DNA of 64,000 nt. Source: SAR116 cluster bacterium (GTDB lineage: Bacteria > Pseudomonadota > Alphaproteobacteria > Puniceispirillales > Puniceispirillaceae). A model generated the notes under the pieces. The model made no database searches and was not told the DNA's origin. It was given only the letters and a program-made list of their open reading frames with translations. Position 1 is the first letter of the stretch. Each line of letters opens with the position of its first letter. Made by a program: the position numbers and the translations under genes. This document shows positions 9,497 to 17,668 of the stretch, piece by piece. The stretch lies in NCBI GenBank assembly GCA_004212735.1, contig SHBD01000005.1:106189-170188 (forward strand), written 5' to 3'.

Positions 9497-9921
9497 TCAG
9501 CTATTGTTTGCCTGCCTCGTGAGGCGGAATTTGATTACCGCCCTGTTTCCATCTGGCATGGCAAAAAACACGGCTTCATCCGCCAACTCCTCGATCATTC
9601 GCAGACCGTGCCCCCCATGCTCAGGCGCAATGGCAGCCGACGACCAAATCGAAGGGTCGGAGGGCGGCGCATCATCAACAATTTCAATCACCAGATCCGA
9701 TCCGGTAATGATGGCCTCCAAGCTGAAAACGCCCTCTGCCCTCGCAGCCATGAAGGCATGACGAACCACATTCTGCACCACCTCGCCAATAGTGATGATG
9801 ATATCAAGTTCATGATGCCCGAGACCATTTTGTGCAAATATGCCCGCATGAAGTCTCGTGCAGGCGCCAGGCTCGATAAATCAGCTGGCAGGGTCACTGC
9901 GGCCTTTTTATCCTTACTCAC
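9497..9921 (-). pseudogene. RsbW/SpoIIAB-like anti-sigma factor kinase, frameshifted
   Basis: Small GHKL ATPase (HATPase_c_2) of the partner-switching type. Translation can start at GTG 9921 after GGGAGG and reads SKDKKAAVTLPADLSSLAPA and then RDFMRAYLHK. Shifting one base back at the AAAA run (9828-9831) restores NGLGHHELDIIITIGEVVQN and then VVRHAF, with ...IVDDAPPSDP and HGGHGLRMI (N and G boxes) down to the stop at 9497. One extra A would give an intact protein of about 141 residues. It may be a real inactivating mutation, phase variation at the A-run, or a sequence error. It follows the PP2C phosphatase gene in the same operon. Confidence 0.75.
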
Positions 9922-9963
9922 AACAGAAATCCTCCCGTTCTACCCCACAAGGTTCATCCGGCG

Positions 9964-10710
9964 TCATGCGATGGATGCACAGGGCTGACCAGCCAACACA
10001 AGCAACGTGGCGTCATCATGTGTTGTCAAATTTCCCTGTTCAAACTGGTCCATAATCCGGTGCAGCTTCTCCGCCGCATTGCGCCCCGGAATTTTTGTCG
10101 CCAACGCGGCAAAACCATTCACGCCCAGTTCCCGCTCCCGCCACTTTGCCTCGGTAATGCCATCGGTCGCGAGATACAGGTACCCATCACCAAGCGTAAG
10201 CTCGATGGGTCGCAAATCACCCAGATCAAATGGTTTGATGCCAAGCGGAATGGTCTGTGCAGGAAACATCACATGCGGCTCATGCGATGGACAGAAAACA
10301 GCAGGCCCATGACCACAATTGAGGGTCTGCACGTTTCCGGATGTGGGATCAAGCCACCCAATGATAAGTGAGACAAAGCGATCAGACCCAGCGTCAATCA
10401 GCTCGGCGTTCATGTGGTTGACAATCTGCGGGCAATCAAGACCTTGGCGGGCAAGCTGGCGAAACAGGGCGACGGTACGCGCCATCATCAATGAGGCTGC
10501 AATGCCCTTTCCAGAAACATCCCCCTGACAGAAAGCGATGCGCCCGTTGATTTCCATATGATCAAAAAAATCACCGGATAGATTGCGTGCGGGTATGACC
10601 ATGCCAGCGATGTGCCCCGCCGGATCATCATTCGGCATCAGCGCATCCTGGGCCTGTCTGGCCTGTTCCAGGTCACGCGCCAATAGGCTGTCGGAAACCA
10701 TCATTTTCAT
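9964..10710 (-). CDS. PP2C/SpoIIE-type serine phosphatase (RsbU-like)
   Basis: 248-residue phosphatase expected to dephosphorylate an anti-anti-sigma (STAS) protein in a general-stress partner-switching circuit. It is essentially one SpoIIE domain: ARQAQDALMP at the start, then the metal-binding aspartates in LSGDFFDH, CQGDVSGKGIAAS, YLATDGITEAKW and THDDATLLVL. All key residues are present. No N-terminal sensor or receiver domain is encoded, and I see no good ribosome binding site before the ATG, so either the start or an upstream domain may have been lost. The frameshifted anti-sigma kinase follows 42 bases downstream; no STAS partner is in the window. Confidence 0.85.
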   Translation of the reverse strand: MKMMVSDSLLARDLEQARQAQDALMPNDDPAGHIAGMVIPARNLSGDFFDHMEINGRIAFCQGDVSGKGIAASLMMARTVALFRQLARQGLDCPQIVNHMNAELIDAGSDRFVSLIIGWLDPTSGNVQTLNCGHGPAVFCPSHEPHVMFPAQTIPLGIKPFDLGDLRPIELTLGDGYLYLATDGITEAKWRERELGVNGFAALATKIPGRNAAEKLHRIMDQFEQGNLTTHDDATLLVLAGQPCASIA

Positions 10711-10871
10711 GGCACCAACAGTGATCGACCCAAGCGCAGAAAATCAGCCCCATTCGGCATTCAGAACACGGTTGCGGCGCAAGATGCAGGAAGCGAGCGA
10801 GGCAGACACAACTGTCGATGATGGCAGCCAGTCATAGGCACCACTCAAGAGGAGGCGCCAGCAGAGAGATG

Positions 10872-11441
10872 CTAAATTTTCTGCTGAGCCTTACCGTAAA
10901 GGTTTCTCGTCTCAGCGACGTAGACATCTTTTGAGATCACACCATCGAGATAAAGTTGACGCGTCGCAAGCATTTCCTGCTCGATGGCAGCCAGAGCCAC
11001 CTCTGGGTCCGCATCCTTAATCTGCGCTGCCGTTCCCGTATTTTTCGCTTTGCGGCGATGAAACACAAACCCATCGACATTTGTTCCGCTCTTCTCCGCT
11101 CCTTCAGGCGGCGCAGATACTTTTTTTGCAGCAACTGCCGCAAGCGCGTCAGCCTGCGCATCGGGGGTCGGCATGGCTGCTGCGGCCTCGCCATTGAACT
11201 CTGCCTTTGTTACCAGTTCGTTCAGCAACACCGGTTCACTGGTTGCCGCGGCAGAGCGCTGCGTAGATTGCCCCTGCCGCCTGGCAACAACGAACAGCAA
11301 CATGATGACCACAACACCAGCAAGGGCCAGTGCCTGCAACGTTCCCTGCGGTCCATTAAAATGGGCCGTCAACCGCGCTGTCACATTGGTCAGAATTGGT
11401 AGGATGCTGTCGAATATTTCCATAATGTGTTCAAAGCCCAT
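10872..11441 (-). CDS. Single-pass membrane protein of unknown function with SHOCT-like C-terminus
   Basis: About 189 residues, or 183 if the second ATG (11423) is used. One transmembrane helix lies near residues 37-55 (ALALAGVVVIMLLFVVARR), followed by a long Ala/Glu-rich linker and a conserved-looking end (VALAAIEQEMLATRQLYLDG and VISKDVYVAETRNLYGKAQQ). That C-terminus resembles short SHOCT-like helical hairpins. I do not recognise the family. It is upstream of, and co-directional with, the PP2C gene, and divergent from the PilM-PilC fusion gene. Confidence 0.65.
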   Translation of the reverse strand: MGFEHIMEIFDSILPILTNVTARLTAHFNGPQGTLQALALAGVVVIMLLFVVARRQGQSTQRSAAATSEPVLLNELVTKAEFNGEAAAAMPTPDAQADALAAVAAKKVSAPPEGAEKSGTNVDGFVFHRRKAKNTGTAAQIKDADPEVALAAIEQEMLATRQLYLDGVISKDVYVAETRNLYGKAQQKI

Positions 11442-11559
11442 TTATCCAGTTGTTATCCGGTTACCAAATTGATTACCCCTCTTTTTCGCTGGGGGTAAAT
11501 GGTTAAAGCACCGCACTATCGGCAGGTAAACATTAACAAATTATTACGCGCGATATCAC

Positions 11560-12744
11560 ATGGCAAAAACGTTAACCAAACTAGCCAGCTTTTTCCGCCC
11601 TCTGGGCGGAGGAAGCGATGACCTAGTCGCTGTCAAACTTCACCGACGCGCCATTACGGTAGCTGAAATAAGGCATAATTCCAATGTCATAAATATCGAT
11701 ACTATTGCGAGCGCACCGCTGGCCCGCGATCTACAGGTCGCACGCATCACTCGCCAGCATGACATGATCGCCGATACATTGCGCGGCATGCGCGAGGGTG
11801 GACTGTTCTCGGCACGGGATGCAGGCATCATCATTCCAAGTGGTGTTGTCACGCTTCGCCAGTTCAATTTGCCCTATCTGACAGCGGCCGAACTCACACG
11901 GGAAAGCAAGGACGTTGCCTTCTGGGTCGAGGCTGGCGAAATTTCGGGCAAGCTGGATGTGTTTCTCGACCGCTTGGTGGAAATGCTGGAAAAGCAGCAA
12001 AAGATCAAGGCTGGCATAAAATCCGCACTGTTCTATCCAATAACGCTGGTGGTGATCACCGTTGCCATTTCCTATTTCATGCTGACCAAGGTGGTGCCAA
12101 CCTTTCAGGAAATGTATGAGGGGTTGGGCGCCGAATTGCCGGGCCCCACACAAGCAATTGTCGATGCCAGCAATTGGATACAGGATGGCGGCAACCTGGC
12201 CAGTGTCATCGGTGTGGTGATCAGCATCTGGCTGACAAACAAGATGTTGCACCGTTATCTGCGCCCCTATCGCAAACTGAAAAGTGTCATCGCCCTGCGG
12301 TTGCCGGTTGTTGGTGATATCATCGTCAAGGCAACGGTCGCCCGCATGTCGCTGTTGATGGCCAATCTTCTGGCGGCAGGTGTTTCGGTCATCGACACGC
12401 TCGAGGTCTCCAGCACGGTCTCGCAGAATGTCAAATTTCTCGACGCAATGACACAGATCAAACAGAAGATCGTGACAGGCGCACCGCTGTCGACGCTGTT
12501 CGGCAATGAGGCCGTGTTCCCGATTGCGCTGTCGCAGTTGATGGCTGTCCGCGAGCGCACCGGTAACATGGACGAAATGCTGACCTCGATCGCCCGCTAT
12601 TACGAGGAGGAATTCACCACCGTTGTTGATGGGCTGTCGACAATCATTGAACCGCTGATGATCGTCTTTGTCGGATTGATGATCGGGGTGATGGTAGTGG
12701 CGCTGTATCTGCCGATTTTCTCCGCTGGCGATGCCATCAAATAG
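11560..12744 (+). CDS. Chimeric PilM (N-terminal) - PilC/GspF (C-terminal) protein
   Basis: 394 residues made of two unrelated pieces. Residues 1 to about 127 (LVAVKLHRRAITVAEIRH through SGVVTLRQFNLPYLTAAEL and ESKDVAFW) match the start of PilM-like actin-fold proteins. From VEAGEISGKLDVFLDRLVEM onward it is the rear two thirds of a PilC/GspF platform protein: the helix ALFYPITLVVITVAISYFML, FQEMYEGLGAELPGPT, a second T2SSF domain, RERTGNMDEML, and the last helix ending ALYLPIFSAGDAIK. The usual PilM ATPase core and the first half of PilC are missing. The reading frame is open across the joint. It probably arose by deletion between two pilus genes; no other pilus gene is nearby. Confidence 0.8.
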   Translation: MAKTLTKLASFFRPLGGGSDDLVAVKLHRRAITVAEIRHNSNVINIDTIASAPLARDLQVARITRQHDMIADTLRGMREGGLFSARDAGIIIPSGVVTLRQFNLPYLTAAELTRESKDVAFWVEAGEISGKLDVFLDRLVEMLEKQQKIKAGIKSALFYPITLVVITVAISYFMLTKVVPTFQEMYEGLGAELPGPTQAIVDASNWIQDGGNLASVIGVVISIWLTNKMLHRYLRPYRKLKSVIALRLPVVGDIIVKATVARMSLLMANLLAAGVSVIDTLEVSSTVSQNVKFLDAMTQIKQKIVTGAPLSTLFGNEAVFPIALSQLMAVRERTGNMDEMLTSIARYYEEEFTTVVDGLSTIIEPLMIVFVGLMIGVMVVALYLPIFSAGDAIK

Positions 12745-12900
12745 ATGGCCAGATAAATGAACAGATCGGCGGCGGCGCCAGCTGCCATCGTGAGTGATCC
12801 CCCCCTTTACAAACGGGCCAAAAGCGGGTGAGACTTGGGCATCGGGGGGTCGGTGCCGGAGACGCCCTGCCCCCTTCACGAAACAGAGGAGGCCAGCTGC

Positions 12901-13494
12901 ATGAACATGGATCAACAAACCGTCAGTTTTCGCCGGATGGATGAAGGCAGTGCCGCCGATTACGCGCTGCTGGCATCGTGCGAGGATGATTATGCCGCCG
13001 GGCTTGCCGACCGTTTGCTGGCAGCATTGGAAGATTTGCAACATTCGCTTGGCGGATTCCGGATCGACCGGCTGCAACATTCGCTGCAATCGGCGACGCG
13101 GGCCGAAGCGGATGGTGCCGACATCGAGATGATCGTTGGCGCGCTGATCCACGACCTTGGTGATGATCTGGCGCCGCATAACCACTCGCAGCTGGCGGCG
13201 TGCATCATCCGGCCCTATGTGCGGGCTGAGGTGACCTGGGTGATTGAGCATCATGGTATTTTCCAACTCTATTATTTCGGTGACGCCGAGGGCGTGAACA
13301 AGAATGAGCGTGACCGCTATGCCGGCCACAAATGGTTCGACAGCTGCGACAATTTCTGTGGGCGCTGGGACCAGATGTCCTTTGACCCAGAATATCCGAC
13401 CAAACCGCTGAGCCATTTCGAACCGATGCTGCGCGAGGTGTTCTCCCGCACGCCCTTTGACCCGGCGATCATCGGCGAGAGCGCTGAGACCTGA
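12901..13494 (+). CDS. HD-domain protein of the PhnZ/MIOX-like type
   Basis: About 197 residues. Metal ligands of an HD fold are visible: H in RLQHSLQSATRAEADGAD, HD in LIHDLGD, H in PHNHSQLA and H in IEHHG, plus aspartates in the WDQMSFDPEYP end. The order H...HD...H...H and the surrounding Q-x2-A-x2-AE-x2-G-x-D spacing resemble diiron HD oxygenases such as PhnZ and myo-inositol oxygenase rather than ordinary phosphohydrolases. The ATG at 12901 follows GAGGAGG eight bases upstream. An SDR and a methyltransferase follow on the same strand. Substrate unknown; an organophosphonate alcohol is one possibility. Confidence 0.75.
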   Translation: MNMDQQTVSFRRMDEGSAADYALLASCEDDYAAGLADRLLAALEDLQHSLGGFRIDRLQHSLQSATRAEADGADIEMIVGALIHDLGDDLAPHNHSQLAACIIRPYVRAEVTWVIEHHGIFQLYYFGDAEGVNKNERDRYAGHKWFDSCDNFCGRWDQMSFDPEYPTKPLSHFEPMLREVFSRTPFDPAIIGESAET

Positions 13495-13551
13495 AGGGCA
13501 TGACCGACATGAAGCGACCCAGATTGAGGCAATCCAGATGACGGTACAAAG

Positions 13552-14274
13552 ATGACGGGCAGCACCGCCAGACGCGTGATGATCACCGGCGCCAACCGTG
13601 GCATCGGGCTGGAAATGGCCCGCCAATCTGCCGCGATGGGTGACGAGGTGATCGCCTGTTGCCGCACCCCGATGGAGGCTGCCGAGCTGATGGCACTCGC
13701 CCGGGAGACCGACCGGGTGAGCATCCTCGGCCTCGATGTGCGGATCGAACGCGACATGAAGCCAATCGCCGCCGGGTTTGGCCGCGCACTCGATCTGCTG
13801 GTCTGCAATGCCGGCGTGCTGTCCGGACGCGGCGGTGTTCAGGACCCGGAACAGGACAGCCGGGCTGTCGAGGACACGCTGATGACCAATGTCGCCGGGG
13901 TGTTTTTCACCGCCCGCCATTTTCTGCCACATCTGCTGGCAGGGGGTGAGCAACGCGGCACTGCCCCCGGCAAGCTGGCAATCATCTCCTCGCAGATGGG
14001 AAGCAGCACCCGCGCCGGCAGCGGCGCCATCATGTACCGTGCGAGCAAGGCGGCGGCAACCAATCTGGCCCGCAGTCTGGCCGTCGAGCTGGCCAGCCAG
14101 AACATCGCCGTCGGTGCGTACCACCCGGGCTGGGTGCAGACGGAGATGGGCGGACAGGAAGCGGCGGTCACCCCGGCTGACAGCGCGGCCGGCCTGTTGC
14201 AGCGTTTCGCCGCGCTGGGCATGGGGAGCACCGGCGTGTTCGAGGATTACACCGGCGCGGTGATTCCGTTTTGA
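13552..14274 (+). CDS. Short-chain dehydrogenase/reductase (SDR)
   Basis: 240-residue NAD(P)-dependent oxidoreductase with a single Rossmann domain. The cofactor loop TGANRGIG is at about residues 12-19, the NAG motif is in VCNAGVLSG, and the catalytic Y-x3-K is in MYRASKAA. The C-terminal AYHPGWVQTEMGG is typical of C-factor-like or sniffer-like SDRs. It starts 57 bases after the HD protein gene and precedes a methyltransferase, suggesting one transcript. Substrate not readable from sequence. Confidence 0.88.
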   Translation: MTGSTARRVMITGANRGIGLEMARQSAAMGDEVIACCRTPMEAAELMALARETDRVSILGLDVRIERDMKPIAAGFGRALDLLVCNAGVLSGRGGVQDPEQDSRAVEDTLMTNVAGVFFTARHFLPHLLAGGEQRGTAPGKLAIISSQMGSSTRAGSGAIMYRASKAAATNLARSLAVELASQNIAVGAYHPGWVQTEMGGQEAAVTPADSAAGLLQRFAALGMGSTGVFEDYTGAVIPF

Positions 14275-14343
14275 GCGACCGCCCTGTTATGTGTCCCCCC
14301 CCTGTTTTGACCTGCCTTGAGCAAATAGTGGAGTGCGCCCCAA

Positions 14344-15123
14344 ATGACAGATGACACCCCCAATGACAAATCAGAAATGGACAAGTCAGCACCCCCGGTG
14401 ACAGATAAGGGAACGGGCCAAACGGTGATGGGCCAAACGGTGACGAACAAGTCAGGCGCCGCAGAGGCAAACAACACTCCCGAGGACGGCATGGCCAGCG
14501 CGATGACCCGCAACCGGATGATCAAACGGACCTATGAGGACCCGCCAACCGACGAGTTGATGGGCGTCTATGCCGCCTGGGCCGATGCGTATGACAGCGA
14601 CCTGATTGACGGCCACGGATACAAAGCCCCCGAGGACGCCGTTGCCGGTTTTGCCACGCTGGACCTTGCCAAAAATGCCCGCATTCTGGACGCCGGATGC
14701 GGCACCGGGCTTGTCGGGCTGCTGCTGCATGAGGCAGGTTTCACCCATATTGACGGGGCTGATCTGAGCGCCGAAATGCGCGCCATCGCCGCAAAACATG
14801 ATGTCTATAACCGGCTGTTCCAGCTGGACATGACCGATGATTTTGGCATTGCCCCGGCAGATGCCTATGACGCGGTGATCTCGGTCGGGGTGTTTGGCTT
14901 TGGCCCGCCCCATGTGCCGCATCTGCATCACATTATGGGGGCGGCAAAACCGGGAGCCCCGGTGATGATCACCGTCAATGGCGCCGGCTGGAAGGTGCGC
15001 GGCTGGGACGACAGCTTTGCCCCGCATCTGGCCGAACATGGCATCGCCTGTGTGCGCAACGAGCCGATCCGGCATATGACGAAAGATGGCATCGGAGCGC
15101 GGCTGATCGAGCTGCGGCGTTAA
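14344..15123 (+). CDS. Class I SAM-dependent methyltransferase
   Basis: 259 residues. A disordered, Thr/Lys-rich N-terminus of about 55 residues contains a short duplication (GQTVMGQTV) and precedes the catalytic fold. SAM-binding motif I is ILDAGCGTGLVGLLL, with DGADLSAEMRAIA as motif II. The YAAWADAYDSDL lead-in is typical of small-molecule methyltransferases of the ubiquinone-like superfamily. The fold is complete, the substrate unknown. The stop codon context GGCGTTAACGG is partly repeated just downstream, the start of a long repeat-filled spacer. Confidence 0.85.
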   Translation: MTDDTPNDKSEMDKSAPPVTDKGTGQTVMGQTVTNKSGAAEANNTPEDGMASAMTRNRMIKRTYEDPPTDELMGVYAAWADAYDSDLIDGHGYKAPEDAVAGFATLDLAKNARILDAGCGTGLVGLLLHEAGFTHIDGADLSAEMRAIAAKHDVYNRLFQLDMTDDFGIAPADAYDAVISVGVFGFGPPHVPHLHHIMGAAKPGAPVMITVNGAGWKVRGWDDSFAPHLAEHGIACVRNEPIRHMTKDGIGARLIELRR

Positions 15124-15560
15124 CGGCACCAAGGGCGTTACGGACCGTTTGAGCACTCATATGATCGCTTATATGATCACAAGTATGATCGCTTATATGA
15201 TCGCTTATATGTTCATTGGGCCGGGCCGGGCCGGGTCTTGATTGCCGGGTTTGGGTTTGGTTCTTGGTTTGGGCCGGGTCTTGATTGCCGGGTCTTGGTT
15301 TGGTTCTGGGTTTGGTTCTGGGTTTGGGTCTTGATGGGCCTCCTTTCGGGTGCGTGAGGGGCAGACTGGCGGTTCAGTGCACCATGGTCCCCCCAAGATT
15401 TTTGATGTCGGCGGTTGTTCAGTTTCGGCGGTTAGGCGGTTAGGCGTGTGTTCAGCTAGGCGTGTGTTCAGCTAGGCGGTTAGGCGTTAGGCGGTTGTTC
15501 AGTTTACTCAGCTAGGCGGTTAGGCGTGTAGGCGGTAGGCGTGTGTTCAGTTTAGGTTTC
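15124..15560. repeat. Cluster of short tandem repeats (12-bp ATATGATCGCTT-type, GGGTTTGGTTCT-type, GGCGGTTAGGCG-type)
   Basis: Three successive low-complexity blocks follow the methyltransferase. About 15156-15212 has copies of ATATGATCGCTT. About 15217-15336 has CCGGGTCTTGATTG and TTTGGTTCTGGG copies. About 15412-15550 has copies of GGCGGTTAGGCG and GCGTGTGTTCAGCTAG. No coding sequence was recognised on either strand. Confidence 0.8.
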
Positions 15561-15900
15561 AAGCACCCCCCATGAGTTGGCATACCCCTGAAATAACAGT
15601 CAAATGACACTCAGATAACAGTCAAATGATGCTAAAATGATCACATTCATGATCCTGAACTGACCATAAAATGATCATCCAGCTTGTCATCCAGCTTGTC
15701 ATCCAGCCTGCATCCAGCCTGTCATCCAGCTAGGTCATCCAGCTAGGTCATCCAGCTAGGTTATATAGCTTGGTCATCCAGCTTGGTTATATAGCTCGGG
15801 GCCATATAGCTCCGGGCCATGCCGCCTCATGAGGCGTGTCCTGACGGGTCAGGGGGCCGCCGATGATTGTTCGACACCATGTTACTGGCACCGCGTTTTC
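15561..15900. repeat. TCATCCAGCTTG-type 12-16 bp repeats
   Basis: From about 15670 to 15800 the sequence is built from TCATCCAGC followed by TTG, CTG or TAGG, drifting into TTATATAGC variants. Copies are imperfect, as expected for slippage followed by point mutation. No gene recognised. Confidence 0.8.
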
Positions 15901-15984
15901 GATACCATGTTACTGATACCGGGTTACTGATACCGGGTTACTGATACCGGGTTACTGATACCGGGTTACTGATACCGGGTTACT
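15901..15984. repeat. Six copies of a 14-bp unit GATACCGGGTTACT
   Basis: Six head-to-tail 14-base units with only the first differing (GATACCATGTTACT). A seventh starts and decays at 15985. The near-identity of five adjacent copies implies recent expansion. Confidence 0.95.
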
Positions 15985-16398
15985 GATACCGGTTTTCCAA
16001 TCACCACCGGATGATCCGCGTAGGTCATACGCGAGATCAGCCCCGCTGCCCCGGAGGGATGTGGCCGCGTTGGGTGGGATTGCCACCCCCGTTTGGCCAC
16101 CTACGCATCAGGTGGTCTGCCCGATGCGGCGATTGCGGGGTTGGGTGACCTGCCCGTCTCCGCCGTCTCATCAACACCGCCCGGCTGATCGGGGTCTCCC
16201 GATCATCAGATGTTCCCAGCGATGGGGGTGTCCGGTTTTACGGAGGACCCAGCGATGGGGGTTTGATGTGGTGCCCGGACTGGTGCGATGCCTCCACGGT
16301 CAGCATGACGCCTTGGGGGAGATGCCGTATCAGTCAGGAGGCGCAATATGGAAGCAACCGATTTCAATAGCAAGAGGTTTTTGTTCACCCTCTGTTCA
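15985..16398. other. Gene-free spacer
   Basis: About 410 bases of GC-rich sequence. Frames on both strands give only composition-driven translations. A short frame around 16045-16190 reads vaguely protein-like (YASGGLPDAAIAGLGDL) but has no start or family match I know. I see no gene here. Confidence 0.5.
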
Positions 16399-16454
16399 CA
16401 TTCCCTTATTCCCATTCCCTCATTCCCGTTCCCTCATTCCCATTCCCTTATTCC
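16399..16454. repeat. Four 14-bp repeats overlapping the stop codon of the enolase-superfamily gene
   Basis: Units CATTCCCTTATTCC, CATTCCCTCATTCC, CGTTCCCTCATTCC and CATTCCCTTATTCC run head to tail. The last copy contains the last codon and the TAA of the minus-strand gene ending at 16448, so the array appears to have grown from the gene's own 3' end. Confidence 0.9.
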
Positions 16455-17569
16455 AGTTCGGAGACGGCGTAATCGGCGCGCGCCAGCCAGTCTGGATTGA
16501 CCTCAACACCCCAGCCGGGCGCGTCCGTCACCGCAACCTTGCCATCGGTCACGGCAAAGGGATCGCCGCAGAACAGATCTTCGGTCCAGGGGTAGTAATC
16601 CGCGCCCTCAATGGCGAATTCGAGATACGGCCCAGCATTGGGAATGGCGCGCAGCAGATGCATCGTGCAAATCGTCACCAGCGACAGATTGGCCGCATGC
16701 GGCGTGCAGACAAAGCCACCCGCCGCCGCCATCGCCGCAACCTGAAGCGTCGGGGTCAGGCCGCCCATATACATCACATCAGGCTGCATCACATCGGTGA
16801 CATGATTGTCGATGGCGTGCTGCCAGATCCGCATGTCGCAATCCTGCTCGCCGCCGGTGACATCAATCGCCAGCGCGTCAGTCACCTGTTTTGTCTGCTC
16901 CGGCCGCCAATAGGGGCAGGGCTCCTCATAATGGGTGATGCCGTGATCCTCGAGCAGATGGCCAATTTCAATCGCCCGCTCAACGCCGAAACAGCTATTG
17001 GCATCGACCATGCGCACAACATCATCGCCAAGCGCGCGGCTCATCGCCGGGATGATCTGTTCGGTGCGGCCGGGCCATTCATCACGCCCGCGCCCGCATT
17101 CAGCGCCAACACGGAATTTGAACGCGTCAAACCCCTTCTCATCACGCAGCCGACACAGCCGCGCCGCCTCCTCATCCGGGGTGATGTCGCGCTTCATCGA
17201 CGAAGCATAGGCACGCACCGGCCCGGGCGAACCGCCAATCAGACTGGCAACCGGCTGTTCGGCCAGCCTGGCAACAAGATCCCACAGCGCGGTGTCCAGC
17301 CCGGCCAGCGCCCGGCGAACATAGGAGCCCGGAAATTTATGCTCCCGCTCATGCACCAGCGCGGCGATATCGGCAAAATCAGCGGCCGGCGCACCGCGAT
17401 CAATTGGCCGGCCCAGAACCCAGGGGGCAACCTGCCGGTGAAAGACCATCGTCGTGATATCGGCATGATAGGTCGACATCTGGCCGATCCCGCTATGCCC
17501 GCTATCCGTGGTCAGGCGCACAAACGCAACTTCGGGGGTGGTGAAACTTTCCAGCCTGACGATCTTCAT
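16448..17569 (-). CDS. Mandelate racemase / muconate lactonizing enzyme family protein (enolase superfamily)
   Basis: 373 residues, the normal size. The N-terminal capping domain (MKIVRLESFTTPEVAFVRL) is followed by the barrel with KFRVG as the catalytic strand (second lysine position is Arg), VDANSCFG (metal Asp), HYEEPCPYW (metal Glu), TGGEQD (metal Glu) and CTPHAAN (His of the His-Asp dyad). This pattern fits the MR subgroup of acid-sugar dehydratases or racemases. GGAG lies nine bases before the ATG. It stands alone between repeat-rich spacers, so no pathway is indicated. Confidence 0.88.
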   Translation of the reverse strand: MKIVRLESFTTPEVAFVRLTTDSGHSGIGQMSTYHADITTMVFHRQVAPWVLGRPIDRGAPAADFADIAALVHEREHKFPGSYVRRALAGLDTALWDLVARLAEQPVASLIGGSPGPVRAYASSMKRDITPDEEAARLCRLRDEKGFDAFKFRVGAECGRGRDEWPGRTEQIIPAMSRALGDDVVRMVDANSCFGVERAIEIGHLLEDHGITHYEEPCPYWRPEQTKQVTDALAIDVTGGEQDCDMRIWQHAIDNHVTDVMQPDVMYMGGLTPTLQVAAMAAAGGFVCTPHAANLSLVTICTMHLLRAIPNAGPYLEFAIEGADYYPWTEDLFCGDPFAVTDGKVAVTDAPGWGVEVNPDWLARADYAVSELE

Positions 17570-17668
17570 GGCTCGGGTCTCCAGTTACAGGACATCGGTG
17601 TGGCACCCTATGAAAGAGCGGCTTGGTAAAGGGTGGCGTGAGGCGTGGTTGAATGGGTGGCGGCGCGT
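17570..17668. other. Upstream region of the enolase-superfamily gene
   Basis: Short spacer that should hold the minus-strand promoter. It runs directly into the long hexanucleotide-like repeat at 17669. No clear promoter box was assigned. Confidence 0.3.

Noticed and set aside
9820..9840. Programmed -1 frameshift in the anti-sigma kinase gene
   Set aside because: The sequence CACAAAATGG is not a canonical X-XXY-YYZ slippery heptamer and no downstream stem was evident, so mutation, phase variation or error is preferred.
10711..10871. Missing N-terminal domain of the PP2C protein
   Set aside because: Frames upstream of the ATG contain a stop and no recognisable receiver or sensor motif.
11731..14124. 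797-codon open frame on the minus strand
   Set aside because: It lies antisense to three convincing plus-strand genes (PilM-PilC fusion, HD protein, SDR). Its translation is His/Gln/Asp-rich, as expected from reversed GC-rich codons, and shows no domain.
16061..17629. 522-codon open frame on the plus strand
   Set aside because: It is antisense to the well supported enolase-superfamily gene and has a basic, low-information translation.
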